This document shows, piece by piece, positions 27,130 to 34,611 of a stretch of DNA of 64,000 bases. The notes beneath the pieces are model-generated. The model ran no database searches, had not been told where the DNA came from, and saw only the letters and a list, made by a program, of their open reading frames with translations. Source of the stretch: Archangium gephyra (GTDB taxonomy: Bacteria; Myxococcota; Myxococcia; Myxococcales; Myxococcaceae). A program made the position numbers and the translations under genes. The number at the start of each line of letters is the position of its first letter. The stretch's first letter is position 1. Where the stretch lies: positions 459,649 through 523,648 of the forward strand of contig QFQP01000002.1 of NCBI GenBank assembly GCA_003243425.1, in the 5' to 3' direction.

Positions 27130-27494
27130 CGGCAGTCGAGCGGGAGGCCGAGCGCGTCACGCAACGCCACGTGCGCGTCGTAGCCGTTGGCCCGGTGATC
27201 CCGCGCCGAGTAGATGATCTGCGGCCCGCGGGCGATGACGAGGCCGTGGCTCTGCCAGTTGAGCTTCTCGGCGGTGACCTTCGCTTCGGGCGCCAGACTC
27301 TGCACCATGCGCACCTTCACCTGGCCATGAAGCTCGTCGGGCAGCTTGCTGAGCTGCGCCCGCGTGGCGTCACACACCCGGCAGTACTGCAGGTAGTAGT
27401 AGGTGAGCTCCAGCTCGTCGTCGCGCTGCGTGGGCGCACAGCCCAGCGCTGAGAGCACGGCGAAGAGAACGAACAGGCGACGCACGGCGCGCAT
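27126..27494 (-). CDS. Thioredoxin-like small lipoprotein
   Basis: A 122-residue protein with a signal peptide ending LSALGC, so probably a lipoprotein. The mature part starts ELTYYYLQYCRVCDATRAQLSKLPDELHGQVKVRMVQS, which reads like the first beta strand, CxxC motif and first helix of a thioredoxin fold. The motif is CRVC rather than CGPC. The later HGLVIARGPQIIYSARDHRANG resembles the strand pair and cis-Pro region, although no clear cis-Pro is present. It is divergent from the Ro60-like gene with only about 30 bp between starts. Confidence 0.62.
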   Translation of the reverse strand: MRAVRRLFVLFAVLSALGCAPTQRDDELELTYYYLQYCRVCDATRAQLSKLPDELHGQVKVRMVQSLAPEAKVTAEKLNWQSHGLVIARGPQIIYSARDHRANGYDAHVALRDALGLPLDCR

Positions 27495-27524
27495 GTTCTC
27501 ACCGGAAGTCAGGCTGGAAAAGAC

Positions 27525-29327
27525 GTGACCGTCCCCGGAGCCGACAGGAGACTCACCGAACTCATGGCCACCGCGAAGCCGTTGCTCCCCGAAGCGCAGC
27601 TCGGTCCCGCTGAAAAGCTGCTCGACCTCGTCCTCTCCAGCTCGGCGCACCTCTGGCACAACCGCCCCGGCATCGAAGTGGCCGGCGTGTGGCAGCCCAG
27701 GCCGAAGGCAGGCTCGGTGCGCGCGCGCAGCGCGAAAGACGTGAAGCCCGGCCTCCACGAAGCTGCGGCGGTGAAGCTCTACGAGAAGCTGCTCGAGATC
27801 TACGGCCTCAACGTGGACCTCTTCGCGCACTTCGCTGCGTACGCGCTCAAGGAGACCGACTGGCGCGATCTGAAGGTCGCCGTCGCGGCGTTGATGCTGG
27901 TGCAGAGCCGCTCGGGTCAGCCCATCAAGGAAGACGACGGCGAGGTGTCTTTCTACGACGACGACCTGCGCGCGCAGGGCGAGGCGATGCTGCTGTTCTA
28001 CGAGAAGAAGTCGTCGCGCATGATGACGCCCAAGGCGGTGTTGCGCGTCGCGCAGCTGCTCGAGAACGAGCGCATCGCCGCGTTGAACCGCAAGGCTGGC
28101 TTCGGTGACCCTGCGTCGAAGAAGGCGCCGCTCGGCCGGTGGAAGCGCGCGGCGCAGCGCTGGCTGCAGTTCCGTGAATCGAACCCCGCGATGTTGAAGG
28201 GCCTGGTGAAGGCCGGCTTCAAGGAGACCATCAAGGACCTCGCGCGCAAGGCCGGGTACAAGCCCGCGAGCCAGGCCTTCTTCGAGATTCTCGGCTGGAA
28301 GCAGAAGCAGGCCGAAGGGGGTCACCGCACGGTCGGTCTGGGCGAACTGAAGCTCGCAAAGCAGGAGCGCTTCGACGGGTTGTCGGAGGCCGAGATCTGC
28401 GAGGCGATCGAAACGCAGCGCCTCACCTACAAGGACGTGGTGGGCCGCCTGCCGAAGGACCTCGGGCTGACGCCGGCGATCATGGCGGCGTTGTTGCCGT
28501 CGTTGTCTGACCGCGACCTCCGCATTCTCACCCCGACGCTCGAAGAGCTGGGGCTGATGACCGACCCCGAGATCCGCGCGCGGTGGGAGAAGTCGATCGC
28601 TTCGGCGACGGACCAGCGGGCGCTCAACATCGCGAAGAACGTGCGCAACAAGGAGCTGCGCGACAAGCTCGAGGAGGCCGCCGACGCCGCCGCGCGCAAC
28701 GCCGTGAAGGAAGCGACGAAAGACGTCGACTTGCACGTGATGTTCCTCATCGACAAGTCGGGCTCGATGCAGGGCGCGATTGAACAGTCGAAGGAGGCGT
28801 TGACGAAGATCCTCGCGGGCTTCCCTCCGGACAAGGTGCACATCGCCTCTTTCGACACCATGGGTACGGTGCTCAAGCCCAGGGCGGCGACGCGCGGCGG
28901 CGTGGAGTTCATGCTGCGCAGCATTCGCGCCGACGGCGGCACGGTGCACGCCGCGGGCGTTCGCGCCTTGAAGGCGGCGGGCGTGGTGGTGCCGGCCACG
29001 TCGCGGCTGGTGGTGATGGTGGTCGGTGACGAGGCCGGCGAGGCGGGCGATCAGTTCGCGCGGGTCTTCGGCGAGTGCGGCTACGCGGTGTCGGCGATGG
29101 CCATGCTGGTCTCGGTGGCGCACGGCCGCGGCATGACCGTGCGCTCGTGCGCTGCGCAGCTCAAGGTGCCGTTCAGCGAGATCAACGTCGCGCAGTTCGA
29201 CGACCCGTACCAGGTACCGCGCGTGCTCAAGGCGTTGCTCGATGCGCCGATCGCCGTGGGCGCCGCGCCGCGCCTCGCGTGGATCGAGCGCGTCATGAAG
29301 ACGCCGTTGCTCGAGGCGCGCGTCTGA
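27525..29327 (+). CDS. VWA protein with TROVE/Ro60-like helical N-terminus
   Basis: A 600-residue protein with no signal peptide, so cytoplasmic. Residues about 30-395 are almost wholly helical and include LAHFAAYALKETDWRDLKVAVAALMLV and a run like a Ro60 helical-repeat segment (LSEAEICEAIETQRLTYKDVVGRLPKDLGLTPAIMAALLPSLSDRDLRILTPTLEELGLM). Residues about 402-585 are a VWA domain with MIDAS D410-KSGSM, a Thr in GGTVHAAG and an Asp in VVGDEAG. This layout is that of Ro60/Rsr, ring proteins that hold non-coding RNA; the match is by pattern only. The GTG at 27525 is used; an ATG at 27564 is possible. Confidence 0.6.
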   Translation: MTVPGADRRLTELMATAKPLLPEAQLGPAEKLLDLVLSSSAHLWHNRPGIEVAGVWQPRPKAGSVRARSAKDVKPGLHEAAAVKLYEKLLEIYGLNVDLFAHFAAYALKETDWRDLKVAVAALMLVQSRSGQPIKEDDGEVSFYDDDLRAQGEAMLLFYEKKSSRMMTPKAVLRVAQLLENERIAALNRKAGFGDPASKKAPLGRWKRAAQRWLQFRESNPAMLKGLVKAGFKETIKDLARKAGYKPASQAFFEILGWKQKQAEGGHRTVGLGELKLAKQERFDGLSEAEICEAIETQRLTYKDVVGRLPKDLGLTPAIMAALLPSLSDRDLRILTPTLEELGLMTDPEIRARWEKSIASATDQRALNIAKNVRNKELRDKLEEAADAAARNAVKEATKDVDLHVMFLIDKSGSMQGAIEQSKEALTKILAGFPPDKVHIASFDTMGTVLKPRAATRGGVEFMLRSIRADGGTVHAAGVRALKAAGVVVPATSRLVVMVVGDEAGEAGDQFARVFGECGYAVSAMAMLVSVAHGRGMTVRSCAAQLKVPFSEINVAQFDDPYQVPRVLKALLDAPIAVGAAPRLAWIERVMKTPLLEARV

Positions 29328-29328
29328 A

Positions 29329-30291
29329 ATGGTCGACTACCGGAAGTTCCTCGCAAAGCCGGAAGAGGTGGTGGCGCCGTGGTTCGGAGGCGAGTCGATC
29401 GACCTCGCCGACCGGCGCCTCCGCGTCGCCGCGCGCCCCGAGCGACCCGGTTGGTTCCGGTTCGAGGTGAAGGGACGAACGGCGCGCGTCGTCGGCGAAG
29501 CAACGCCGGTCGAGCTGTCGTCGTTGCCGCGCGTGCGTGGCTTCTTCTGGAGCGAGCGGCTGGTGAGCGACGGTGCGCGCGCAGAGCTCCTGAACCTGCT
29601 GCCTGACGAAGAGCCGCCGCTCTTCTCGCCGGTGACCGCGCGGCGCTGGCACGGCGGCGAGCTGCTCTTCGACCAGCTCGAGTTCGAGTCTGAAGCCGAG
29701 GGTCACGTGAGAACGGCGCTCGCCGCGGGCGCGTCGATCAAAGAGGTGAAGGGGGTGTCGGCTCCGCTGCGCGCGGCGTTCGCGTACGCGCTCGGCCAGA
29801 AGGAAGCGCGGCGCCTCGGTACGCAGGTGTCTCACGCCGAGCTGAAGCCTTCGATTCAGCGCCTCACCGAGGGCGGCGCGGAGGCCGTGATTCATGCGCT
29901 GATGGCCGAACGTGCGCTCGCCGAGCGCGAGCTGCGCGAACTGCGTGAACGTCGCGCCGTCGAGGCGCTGCGCAACGAGGTGCAGCGGGCGCGTGAAGCG
30001 CGCGCACGAAATCGCCACGCCGTGGAAGACCGGCTGTTCGACGCGCTCGACGCGGCGGGCGCGCGGCTCGAGTCACACCGCCAGCTGGGCGAAGAACGCG
30101 TGGAGGTCGTCTTCCGCTTCATGGACACGCGCTTCGTGTCGATCGTCGACGCGGCCACGTTGCAGGTGATCGACTCCGGCATCTGTCTGGGTCACCCGCC
30201 GCGCGATGACCTCGTCACCCTCGAGTCGCTGCCGTCGGTGATCAAGGAAGCCATCGACACCGACGCGCTGGTGATCTTGAGGTACGCGTGA
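29329..30291 (+). CDS. Unknown coiled-coil protein, middle gene of the VWA-JAMM operon
   Basis: A 320-residue protein not recognised. It starts one base after the VWA stop. Residues 1-180 are mixed alpha/beta with the stretches PWFGGESIDLADRRLRVA and PRVRGFFWSERLVSDGARAELLNLL. Residues about 185-235 form a charged helix or coiled coil (AERALAERELRELRERRAVEALRNEVQRA). The C-terminal 75 residues are a compact beta-rich unit (EVVFRFMDTRFVSIVDAATLQVIDSGICLGHPPRDDLVTLESLPSVIKEAI) that resembles a small binding domain. There is no signal peptide. It probably acts with its two operon partners. Confidence 0.6.
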   Translation: MVDYRKFLAKPEEVVAPWFGGESIDLADRRLRVAARPERPGWFRFEVKGRTARVVGEATPVELSSLPRVRGFFWSERLVSDGARAELLNLLPDEEPPLFSPVTARRWHGGELLFDQLEFESEAEGHVRTALAAGASIKEVKGVSAPLRAAFAYALGQKEARRLGTQVSHAELKPSIQRLTEGGAEAVIHALMAERALAERELRELRERRAVEALRNEVQRAREARARNRHAVEDRLFDALDAAGARLESHRQLGEERVEVVFRFMDTRFVSIVDAATLQVIDSGICLGHPPRDDLVTLESLPSVIKEAIDTDALVILRYA

Positions 30292-30647
30292 GGCGCGAGG
30301 TCTTCTTCCTCATCGGCGCTGGCGGCGAGGTGCTGTGGCGCGACGCTTCGGACTCCCCGCTCGCCCTCCCCGATTCGCGTGCGCGTTGGGAGGCCATCTG
30401 GGCTCGCCGTGACGATCTTCACGAGCTTGCGCACTCACACCCCGTGGGGCCCGACGCGTTCTCGAGCGAAGATCTCTCGACCATGCACGCGCTCGACGCG
30501 GCGCTCGGAAGACGGCTGCGGTTCTCGTTGGTGACGCCGGGCGGCTACTTCGTGCGCGACGAACACGACCGCGCGACGTCGGCAGCGCCCCCGGCCTGGG
30601 CGGCAGAGCTCGCGCGCGTCTCGGGCTTCACGGCAGGCTGGGTTTGA
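30288..30647 (+). CDS. JAMM/MPN-type (JAB) metalloprotease-like protein
   Basis: A 119-residue protein containing an exact JAMM signature H-x-H-x7-S-x2-D: H49 and H51 in AHSHPVGPDAF, S59 and D62 in SSED. The upstream catalytic Glu is probably E4 or E14 in MRREVFFLIGAGGEV. The stretch RLRFSLVTPGGYFVRDEH continues the MPN fold. JAMM enzymes are zinc isopeptidases that cleave ubiquitin-like conjugates or related linkages; its substrate is unknown and no ubiquitin-like gene is seen here. The GTG start overlaps the upstream stop (GTGA). Its 3' end overlaps the convergent receiver gene by 20 bp. Confidence 0.72.
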   Translation: MRREVFFLIGAGGEVLWRDASDSPLALPDSRARWEAIWARRDDLHELAHSHPVGPDAFSSEDLSTMHALDAALGRRLRFSLVTPGGYFVRDEHDRATSAAPPAWAAELARVSGFTAGWV

Positions 30648-31044
30648 CCGCCATCGTCGAGCGCTGCAGTCGGGCCAGCTTCACGACGTTGTCGACCCAG
30701 CGAAGCATGCGCTCGGGGTCGTAGGGCTTTTCGATCACGCGTGACACTTCGGCCGTCTTGTTGGCCGCCAGCACCAACGGGTGATCGGAGTGACCGGTGA
30801 TGAGCAGCCCCATCATTCCCGGGAAGCGCTCGTGCACGTCGCGCAGGAAGTCCACGCCGTTGCGGCCGGGCATCTCGAAGTCGGCCAGCACCACTTCGAA
30901 GGGGTGCGCTGCCAACAGCGAATCGGCCGCCGCCGCGTCGGGCGCGCACTCCACGGCGAACTCCTCCTCGAGCAGCGCCGCGAGGCTGTTGCGCACCAGA
31001 CTGTCGTCGTCGACCACGAGCACACGGCCCTTTTCACCCGCCAT
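30628..31044 (-). CDS. Single-domain response regulator (CheY-like receiver)
   Basis: A 138-residue stand-alone receiver: acidic pocket VVDDDSLVRN, phosphoacceptor Asp at about 55 in VLADFEMPGRNG, switch Thr in LITGHSD and conserved Lys in VIEKPYDPERM. It lacks an output domain and would pass or store phosphoryl groups in a relay. It follows the receiver gene at 31034-31384 with an 11-base overlap and is last in the phosphorelay operon. Confidence 0.9.
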   Translation of the reverse strand: MAGEKGRVLVVDDDSLVRNSLAALLEEEFAVECAPDAAAADSLLAAHPFEVVLADFEMPGRNGVDFLRDVHERFPGMMGLLITGHSDHPLVLAANKTAEVSRVIEKPYDPERMLRWVDNVVKLARLQRSTMAVKPSLP

Positions 31045-31384
31045 CTGGAACTCCTGAACAGAGCGAGACCAATCTCCGCACCAGCTCGCCGGGAGCTGAG
31101 GCCTTCACGAAGCGCATGTCCACGTCTGGAGATGAGTCGTCGAGCCCGGTCAACATCGCCACGCGTGGCCGTGAGCTCAGTGCCCGGAGCTCGGCCAGCA
31201 ACTCGGGCCCTTCACCGTCGGGCAACCGGTGATCGAGCACCACCAGACGGAACTGCGACTCCTTCAGCCGCGCGCGCGCCTCCTCGAGGCTCCCGGCTTC
31301 GGTGACCAGCAGCCCTTCGTCTTCCAGCAGCGCGCCGAGCGTGAGCCGCAGCGCGCGGTCGTCGTCGACGAGCAACACCTTCAT
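31034..31384 (-). CDS. Short single-domain response regulator
   Basis: A 116-residue receiver domain: VDDDRALRL at the N-terminus, phosphoacceptor D51 in VVLDHRLPDGEGPELL, Thr in AMLTGLDD and Lys in RFVKASAP. It is shorter than a typical receiver because the fifth helix is brief. The ATG directly follows the stop of the ATPase gene and the end overlaps the next receiver gene. It is probably one of several phosphate acceptors of the upstream kinase. Confidence 0.85.
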   Translation of the reverse strand: MKVLLVDDDRALRLTLGALLEDEGLLVTEAGSLEEARARLKESQFRLVVLDHRLPDGEGPELLAELRALSSRPRVAMLTGLDDSSPDVDMRFVKASAPGELVRRLVSLCSGVPDGG

Positions 31385-31720
31385 TCAAGCCTCTCCCTTC
31401 GGAAGCACGATGGTGGCGCGCGTACCGCGGGGCCCCGCCGGCTCGATGGTGAGTGACCCGCGCTGCGCGATGGTGAGCCGCCGCGCCAGCTTGAGGCCGA
31501 GCCCCAGCCGGTGCTCACGGGTGGTGAACCCCGGTGAGAAGAGGCGCTCCGCGATCTCGCGAACGCCCGGGCCGTCGTCCTCCACCGACAGGCGCGACTC
31601 GAGCGGCGTCGGTGAGTCCCACACCCCGCGCAGACGCGCCGGCTGGCCACCCGCCGCGTCGACCGCGTTGGACAGCAACTCGAAGAACGCGAGCTCGAGC
31701 TCGGGCCGCGAGGCGTGCAC
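31385..31720 (-). CDS. Histidine-kinase ATPase (HATPase_c) only protein, apparently frameshifted at its 5' end
   Basis: The intact frame gives 111 residues of the GHKL ATPase domain: N box ELAFFELLSNAVDAAGG, G1 box VEDDGPGVREIAERLF, F box SPGFTTREHRLGLGLKLARRL (G2) and the closing GTRATIVLPKGEA. No dimerisation and phosphotransfer (DHp) helices precede it, and the only start in this frame is a GTG at 1 residue before HASRPELE, which cuts off the first strand of the fold. A better N-terminus lies one frame away (31738-31800). It is coupled to receiver genes on both sides. Confidence 0.7.
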   Translation of the reverse strand: MHASRPELELAFFELLSNAVDAAGGQPARLRGVWDSPTPLESRLSVEDDGPGVREIAERLFSPGFTTREHRLGLGLKLARRLTIAQRGSLTIEPAGPRGTRATIVLPKGEA

Positions 31721-31737
31721 CTCGCAGCGCCCCTCGC

Positions 31738-31800
31738 CGTCGGCTCCTCGGCGATGCGGAGCTGCCGGAACACGTGGAGATGCGCAGGCGGGGACAACAT
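31738..31800 (-). other. Displaced N-terminal segment of the HATPase gene (probable single-base deletion)
   Basis: An ATG at 31800, seven bases after the stop of the double-receiver gene, opens MLSPPAHLHVFRQLRIAEEP. If one base were restored near 31740 this would continue as DGEGRCEVHASRPELELAFFELLSN, giving a normal HATPase start of about 138 residues. The reading frame changes within roughly ten bases of 31740. This could be a real lesion or a sequencing error. Confidence 0.6.
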
Positions 31801-31807
31801 GTCGGTT

Positions 31808-32533
31808 TCAGCTCCTCGAGGCGCGCGCGCGGGCAATGCCGCGGGTGAGCGCCGACAACGTGACGGGTTTGCGCATGAACGACGAGACTCCAAGCGTGGA
31901 GAGACGGGGGGCATCGTGGAGCTGCATCGTGCTGGTGAGGGCGATGACGCGCATGTGCGGCTGCCGGGCGCGGAGCTCCTTGAGCACGTGCGCCGCGTCG
32001 AGCCCCGGCAACGCGACGTCGAGCACGCACACGTCGACGCGCTGGGTGTCGATGGCGCCGATCGCGTCGGCGGGCCGCGACACGGCGATGGCCTGAAGCC
32101 CGCGGCTCTTGAGTGCCGCGACCGTCGCGCGCGCGGTGACCGAGTCGTCGACCACCAGCACCGCGGGGGCGGCCAGCGCCCGGGCGATGACGTCGAGCGC
32201 GTGTTGCACGTCGAAGGGCTTGTCGAGAATGGCGAACACCCCGTCGCCCATGGCGCTGTCGACCAGCTCTTCCTGCGCGAAGGCGGTCATCAGCAACATG
32301 GGCACGCCCGGCTGCTCGGTGCGCACGCGGCGAAACAGCTCGACGCCGGTCATGCCCGGCATGCGGATGTCGCTGACGATCACGTCGAAGCGCTGGTGCT
32401 GCAGTTGCTCGAGCGCGGCCTCGGCCGTCGGCGCTTCGCTCACCTCGAACCCTTCGAGCTCGAGGTTCGCCGCGAGCGTGGTGCGCAGCCCCGCCTCGTC
32501 GTCGACCACCAGGACTCTTCGCTGCGCGTTCAT
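31808..32533 (-). CDS. Double-receiver response regulator (REC-REC)
   Basis: About 241 residues with two receiver domains in tandem. The first has VVDDEAGLR, D55 in VIVSDIRMPGMTG, Thr in LMTAF and Lys in LDKPFD. The second, from about residue 124, has VLVVDDSVTARA, D172 in CVLDVALPG, Thr in LTSTMQ and Lys in MRKPVTL. There is no output domain. The ATG at 32533 has AGGGG eight bases upstream; an ATG at 32548 overlapping the kinase stop as ATGA is equally possible. It sits directly after the kinase gene. Confidence 0.9.
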   Translation of the reverse strand: MNAQRRVLVVDDEAGLRTTLAANLELEGFEVSEAPTAEAALEQLQHQRFDVIVSDIRMPGMTGVELFRRVRTEQPGVPMLLMTAFAQEELVDSAMGDGVFAILDKPFDVQHALDVIARALAAPAVLVVDDSVTARATVAALKSRGLQAIAVSRPADAIGAIDTQRVDVCVLDVALPGLDAAHVLKELRARQPHMRVIALTSTMQLHDAPRLSTLGVSSFMRKPVTLSALTRGIARARASRS

Positions 32534-32544
32534 CTCTTTTCCCC

Positions 32545-33891
32545 TCATGCGCTGCGTGCCGGGAGCTCGACGCTGAACGTCGACCCCTGCCCCACCGCGC
32601 TCTGAACGTTGATGGTGCCACCGTGGCTCTTCACGAGCCCGGCGACGATCGCCAGCCCCAGGCCGGTGCCGCGCGTCTTGGTGGTGAAGAGCGGCTCGAA
32701 GATCTTCCGCGCCACGTCTTCACTCATGCCGGTGCCGTCGTCGGTGACGGTGAGCGTCCACGGCAGCCCGTCGCCGCCGCTGGCGCCCACGCGCACGCTT
32801 CCGCCCCGGCCCGTCGGCACCGCTTCGGTCGCGTTCTGAACGAGGTTGGCCACCACCTGACGAAACTGGTCCTTGTCGAGGTCAGGCACCGGCAGCGCAT
32901 CAGACACGTCGTTCACCACTTCGACCCCCTCACGCGGCGGAATGAGGGCGATCGCCTCCTGCACCAGCGGCCGCAACGGGCATGGCACCCGCGCTGGCGG
33001 TCGCTCCCGCGCGAAGTCGAGCAGGTCGCTGATGATGCGCGAACACGAGTTCAGCTCCTGCTCGACGACCTGGAAGAACTGGCCGATGCGCTTGTCGTCT
33101 TGAATGACGGTGGGCGACGCATTCGGCGCCAGCACGCGCTTCGAAATGTAGGTGACCGAGTTGCGCACTGCCGCGAGCGGGTTGCGAAGTTCGTGCCCGA
33201 CGCTGGCGGCGAGCTGGCCGACGGCAGCGAGCTTCTCGGTACGGCTCAACGCGTCGTGGGTGTCGCGCGCGTCTTGCAGCGCGGCTTCGGCCTCGGCCTG
33301 CCGAAGCGCCACCGTGCGCAGCTCTGCGACACCGCGCTGACAGGCCAGCACGAGGAAGATGTCTTCGAACAGCACCCAGCCGGCGTGCTCGAGAAAACGC
33401 CACCACTCGGGGTTGGTGATTCCGTAGACCGACTCGGGCCAGAAGACGCCGCGCGCCGCGTGATCGCCGACCACCACCAGCGTGGCGGGCACGAGCACAC
33501 GCCAGTCGCGGTAGAACGCGAGAAACGCGAGCGACCCGAAGATGTGGAAGTGCGTCTCGATGCGGCCGCCGGCGAGGTGAATGAGCAGCGCCGACCACAG
33601 CATCTGCGCGACGGCGACGACCATGCGCGTGGTGACCGCCGCGGGGAACTTCCAGACCAGGAACAGCGGCAGGCTGCTGATGACGCCACCGAGCACGACC
33701 GCGGCCACGACGTGCACGTGAAGCGACGACGCACGGCCCTCCCACGTGCGCGGCGAGACGACGAGCGAGAGCACCACGGCGAACCCCCACTGCACCAGCA
33801 TCAACACGCCCATCGCCCGCGACGTGCGGGAGGCGTTCTCGTCGCGGTAGGCCGTGAAGAGCGTCTCGGCGCGCTGAGCGACGGTCACCAT
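32545..33891 (-). CDS. Membrane-bound sensor histidine kinase
   Basis: A 448-residue kinase. Residues 25-185 hold about six transmembrane helices with a characteristic region RIETHFHIFGSLAFLAFYRDWRVLVPATLVVVGDHAARGVFWPESVYG shared by a family of kinases; its His residues could bind a metal or heme. After a coiled coil, the DHp domain carries the phosphoacceptor H233 (VGHELRNPLAAVRNS). The HATPase domain has NLVQNATEAV, DDGTGM and TGLGLAIVAGLVKSHGG. It starts two bases after the RedB-like gene and feeds the receivers downstream. Confidence 0.92.
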   Translation of the reverse strand: MVTVAQRAETLFTAYRDENASRTSRAMGVLMLVQWGFAVVLSLVVSPRTWEGRASSLHVHVVAAVVLGGVISSLPLFLVWKFPAAVTTRMVVAVAQMLWSALLIHLAGGRIETHFHIFGSLAFLAFYRDWRVLVPATLVVVGDHAARGVFWPESVYGITNPEWWRFLEHAGWVLFEDIFLVLACQRGVAELRTVALRQAEAEAALQDARDTHDALSRTEKLAAVGQLAASVGHELRNPLAAVRNSVTYISKRVLAPNASPTVIQDDKRIGQFFQVVEQELNSCSRIISDLLDFARERPPARVPCPLRPLVQEAIALIPPREGVEVVNDVSDALPVPDLDKDQFRQVVANLVQNATEAVPTGRGGSVRVGASGGDGLPWTLTVTDDGTGMSEDVARKIFEPLFTTKTRGTGLGLAIVAGLVKSHGGTINVQSAVGQGSTFSVELPARSA

Positions 33892-33893
33892 TC

Positions 33894-34487
33894 TCAGGAG
33901 CCCTCCTCGTTCTCGAGACCACAGCCGAACACCGGCGCCGTCGAGAGCGCCCGCTGACCTGCGAGCAGCACCGTCATCCGCTCGGCGCCGGGGCTGTCAC
34001 CTTCATGACCTCGTGCGACGGTGAGCCCCCCACGGAACAGGAGCCTGCCATCAGGCGCGTAGAGCAGCGCGGTGCCCGAGGTGTGTGCGCCCAGACGTTT
34101 CGACACCGTGCCGTCGACGTCGATGGTGCGTTGCACGTCGGGCCACTGGCCGGCGCGGTCCCACAGGGCGCCATGAATGAACGAGGCGTCTTCGCCTTCG
34201 GGCTGCACGAAGAGCAGCAGCGCGGCGACCTTGCCCTGTTGCCGGGTGAGGAACTTCTGCAGCTCGGTGAAGGTCGCCCGGGTGCACGGACACTGCGGGT
34301 GCACGGTGACGATCACCGTCGGTCGATCCTCCGCGAGGCGAACCGTGCTGCCCGTCGGGAGCACCTCGCGCGGCGCCGGCGGCACCAGCGACGCGGGCGT
34401 CGACTTGGAGCGCGTGAGCACGACGGCGCCTGCGACGGCCGCCGTGAGCCACAGCGCGATGACGATGAACACCCCCCCGGACCGCAT
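33894..34487 (-). CDS. RedB-like thioredoxin-fold membrane-anchored protein
   Basis: A 197-residue protein with one N-terminal transmembrane helix (VFIVIALWLTAAVAGAVVL) and an extracytoplasmic thioredoxin-like domain. The active-site-like motif is HPQCPCTRATFTEL (CPC), followed by strand-helix elements ending in RLLFRGGLTVARGHEGDSPGAER and a last APVFGCGL Cys. This matches the pattern of the RedB-type family that accompanies sensor kinases. A redox or copper role is plausible but unproven. The ATG at 34487 gives a normal anchor. Confidence 0.7.
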   Translation of the reverse strand: MRSGGVFIVIALWLTAAVAGAVVLTRSKSTPASLVPPAPREVLPTGSTVRLAEDRPTVIVTVHPQCPCTRATFTELQKFLTRQQGKVAALLLFVQPEGEDASFIHGALWDRAGQWPDVQRTIDVDGTVSKRLGAHTSGTALLYAPDGRLLFRGGLTVARGHEGDSPGAERMTVLLAGQRALSTAPVFGCGLENEEGS

Positions 34488-34562
34488 GCACCAACCATGG
34501 CAAACAGACCGTTGCAGTCGCAACGGAAGTCGAGTGCCACACCCAGGGAGTCAACAGAAATG

Positions 34563-34589
34563 GGGCGATCTTCCCAGGGAAGATCGCCC
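34563..34589 (-). terminator. Perfect inverted repeat, probable terminator of the VWA gene
   Basis: A 13-bp perfect inverted repeat (GGGCGATCTTCCC / GGGAAGATCGCCC) around a single A lies 22 bp after the end of the minus-strand VWA gene and ahead of the RedB-like gene. On the minus strand it is followed by CATTTCTG, a short T-rich run. It should insulate the VWA gene from the phosphorelay operon. Confidence 0.65.
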
Positions 34590-34611
34590 GTCAAATCAAA
34601 TACTTGAGACC

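Noticed and set aside
34563..34589. The 13-bp inverted repeat as a regulatory operator
   Set aside because: Its place right after a stop codon and ahead of a short T-rich run fits a terminator better.
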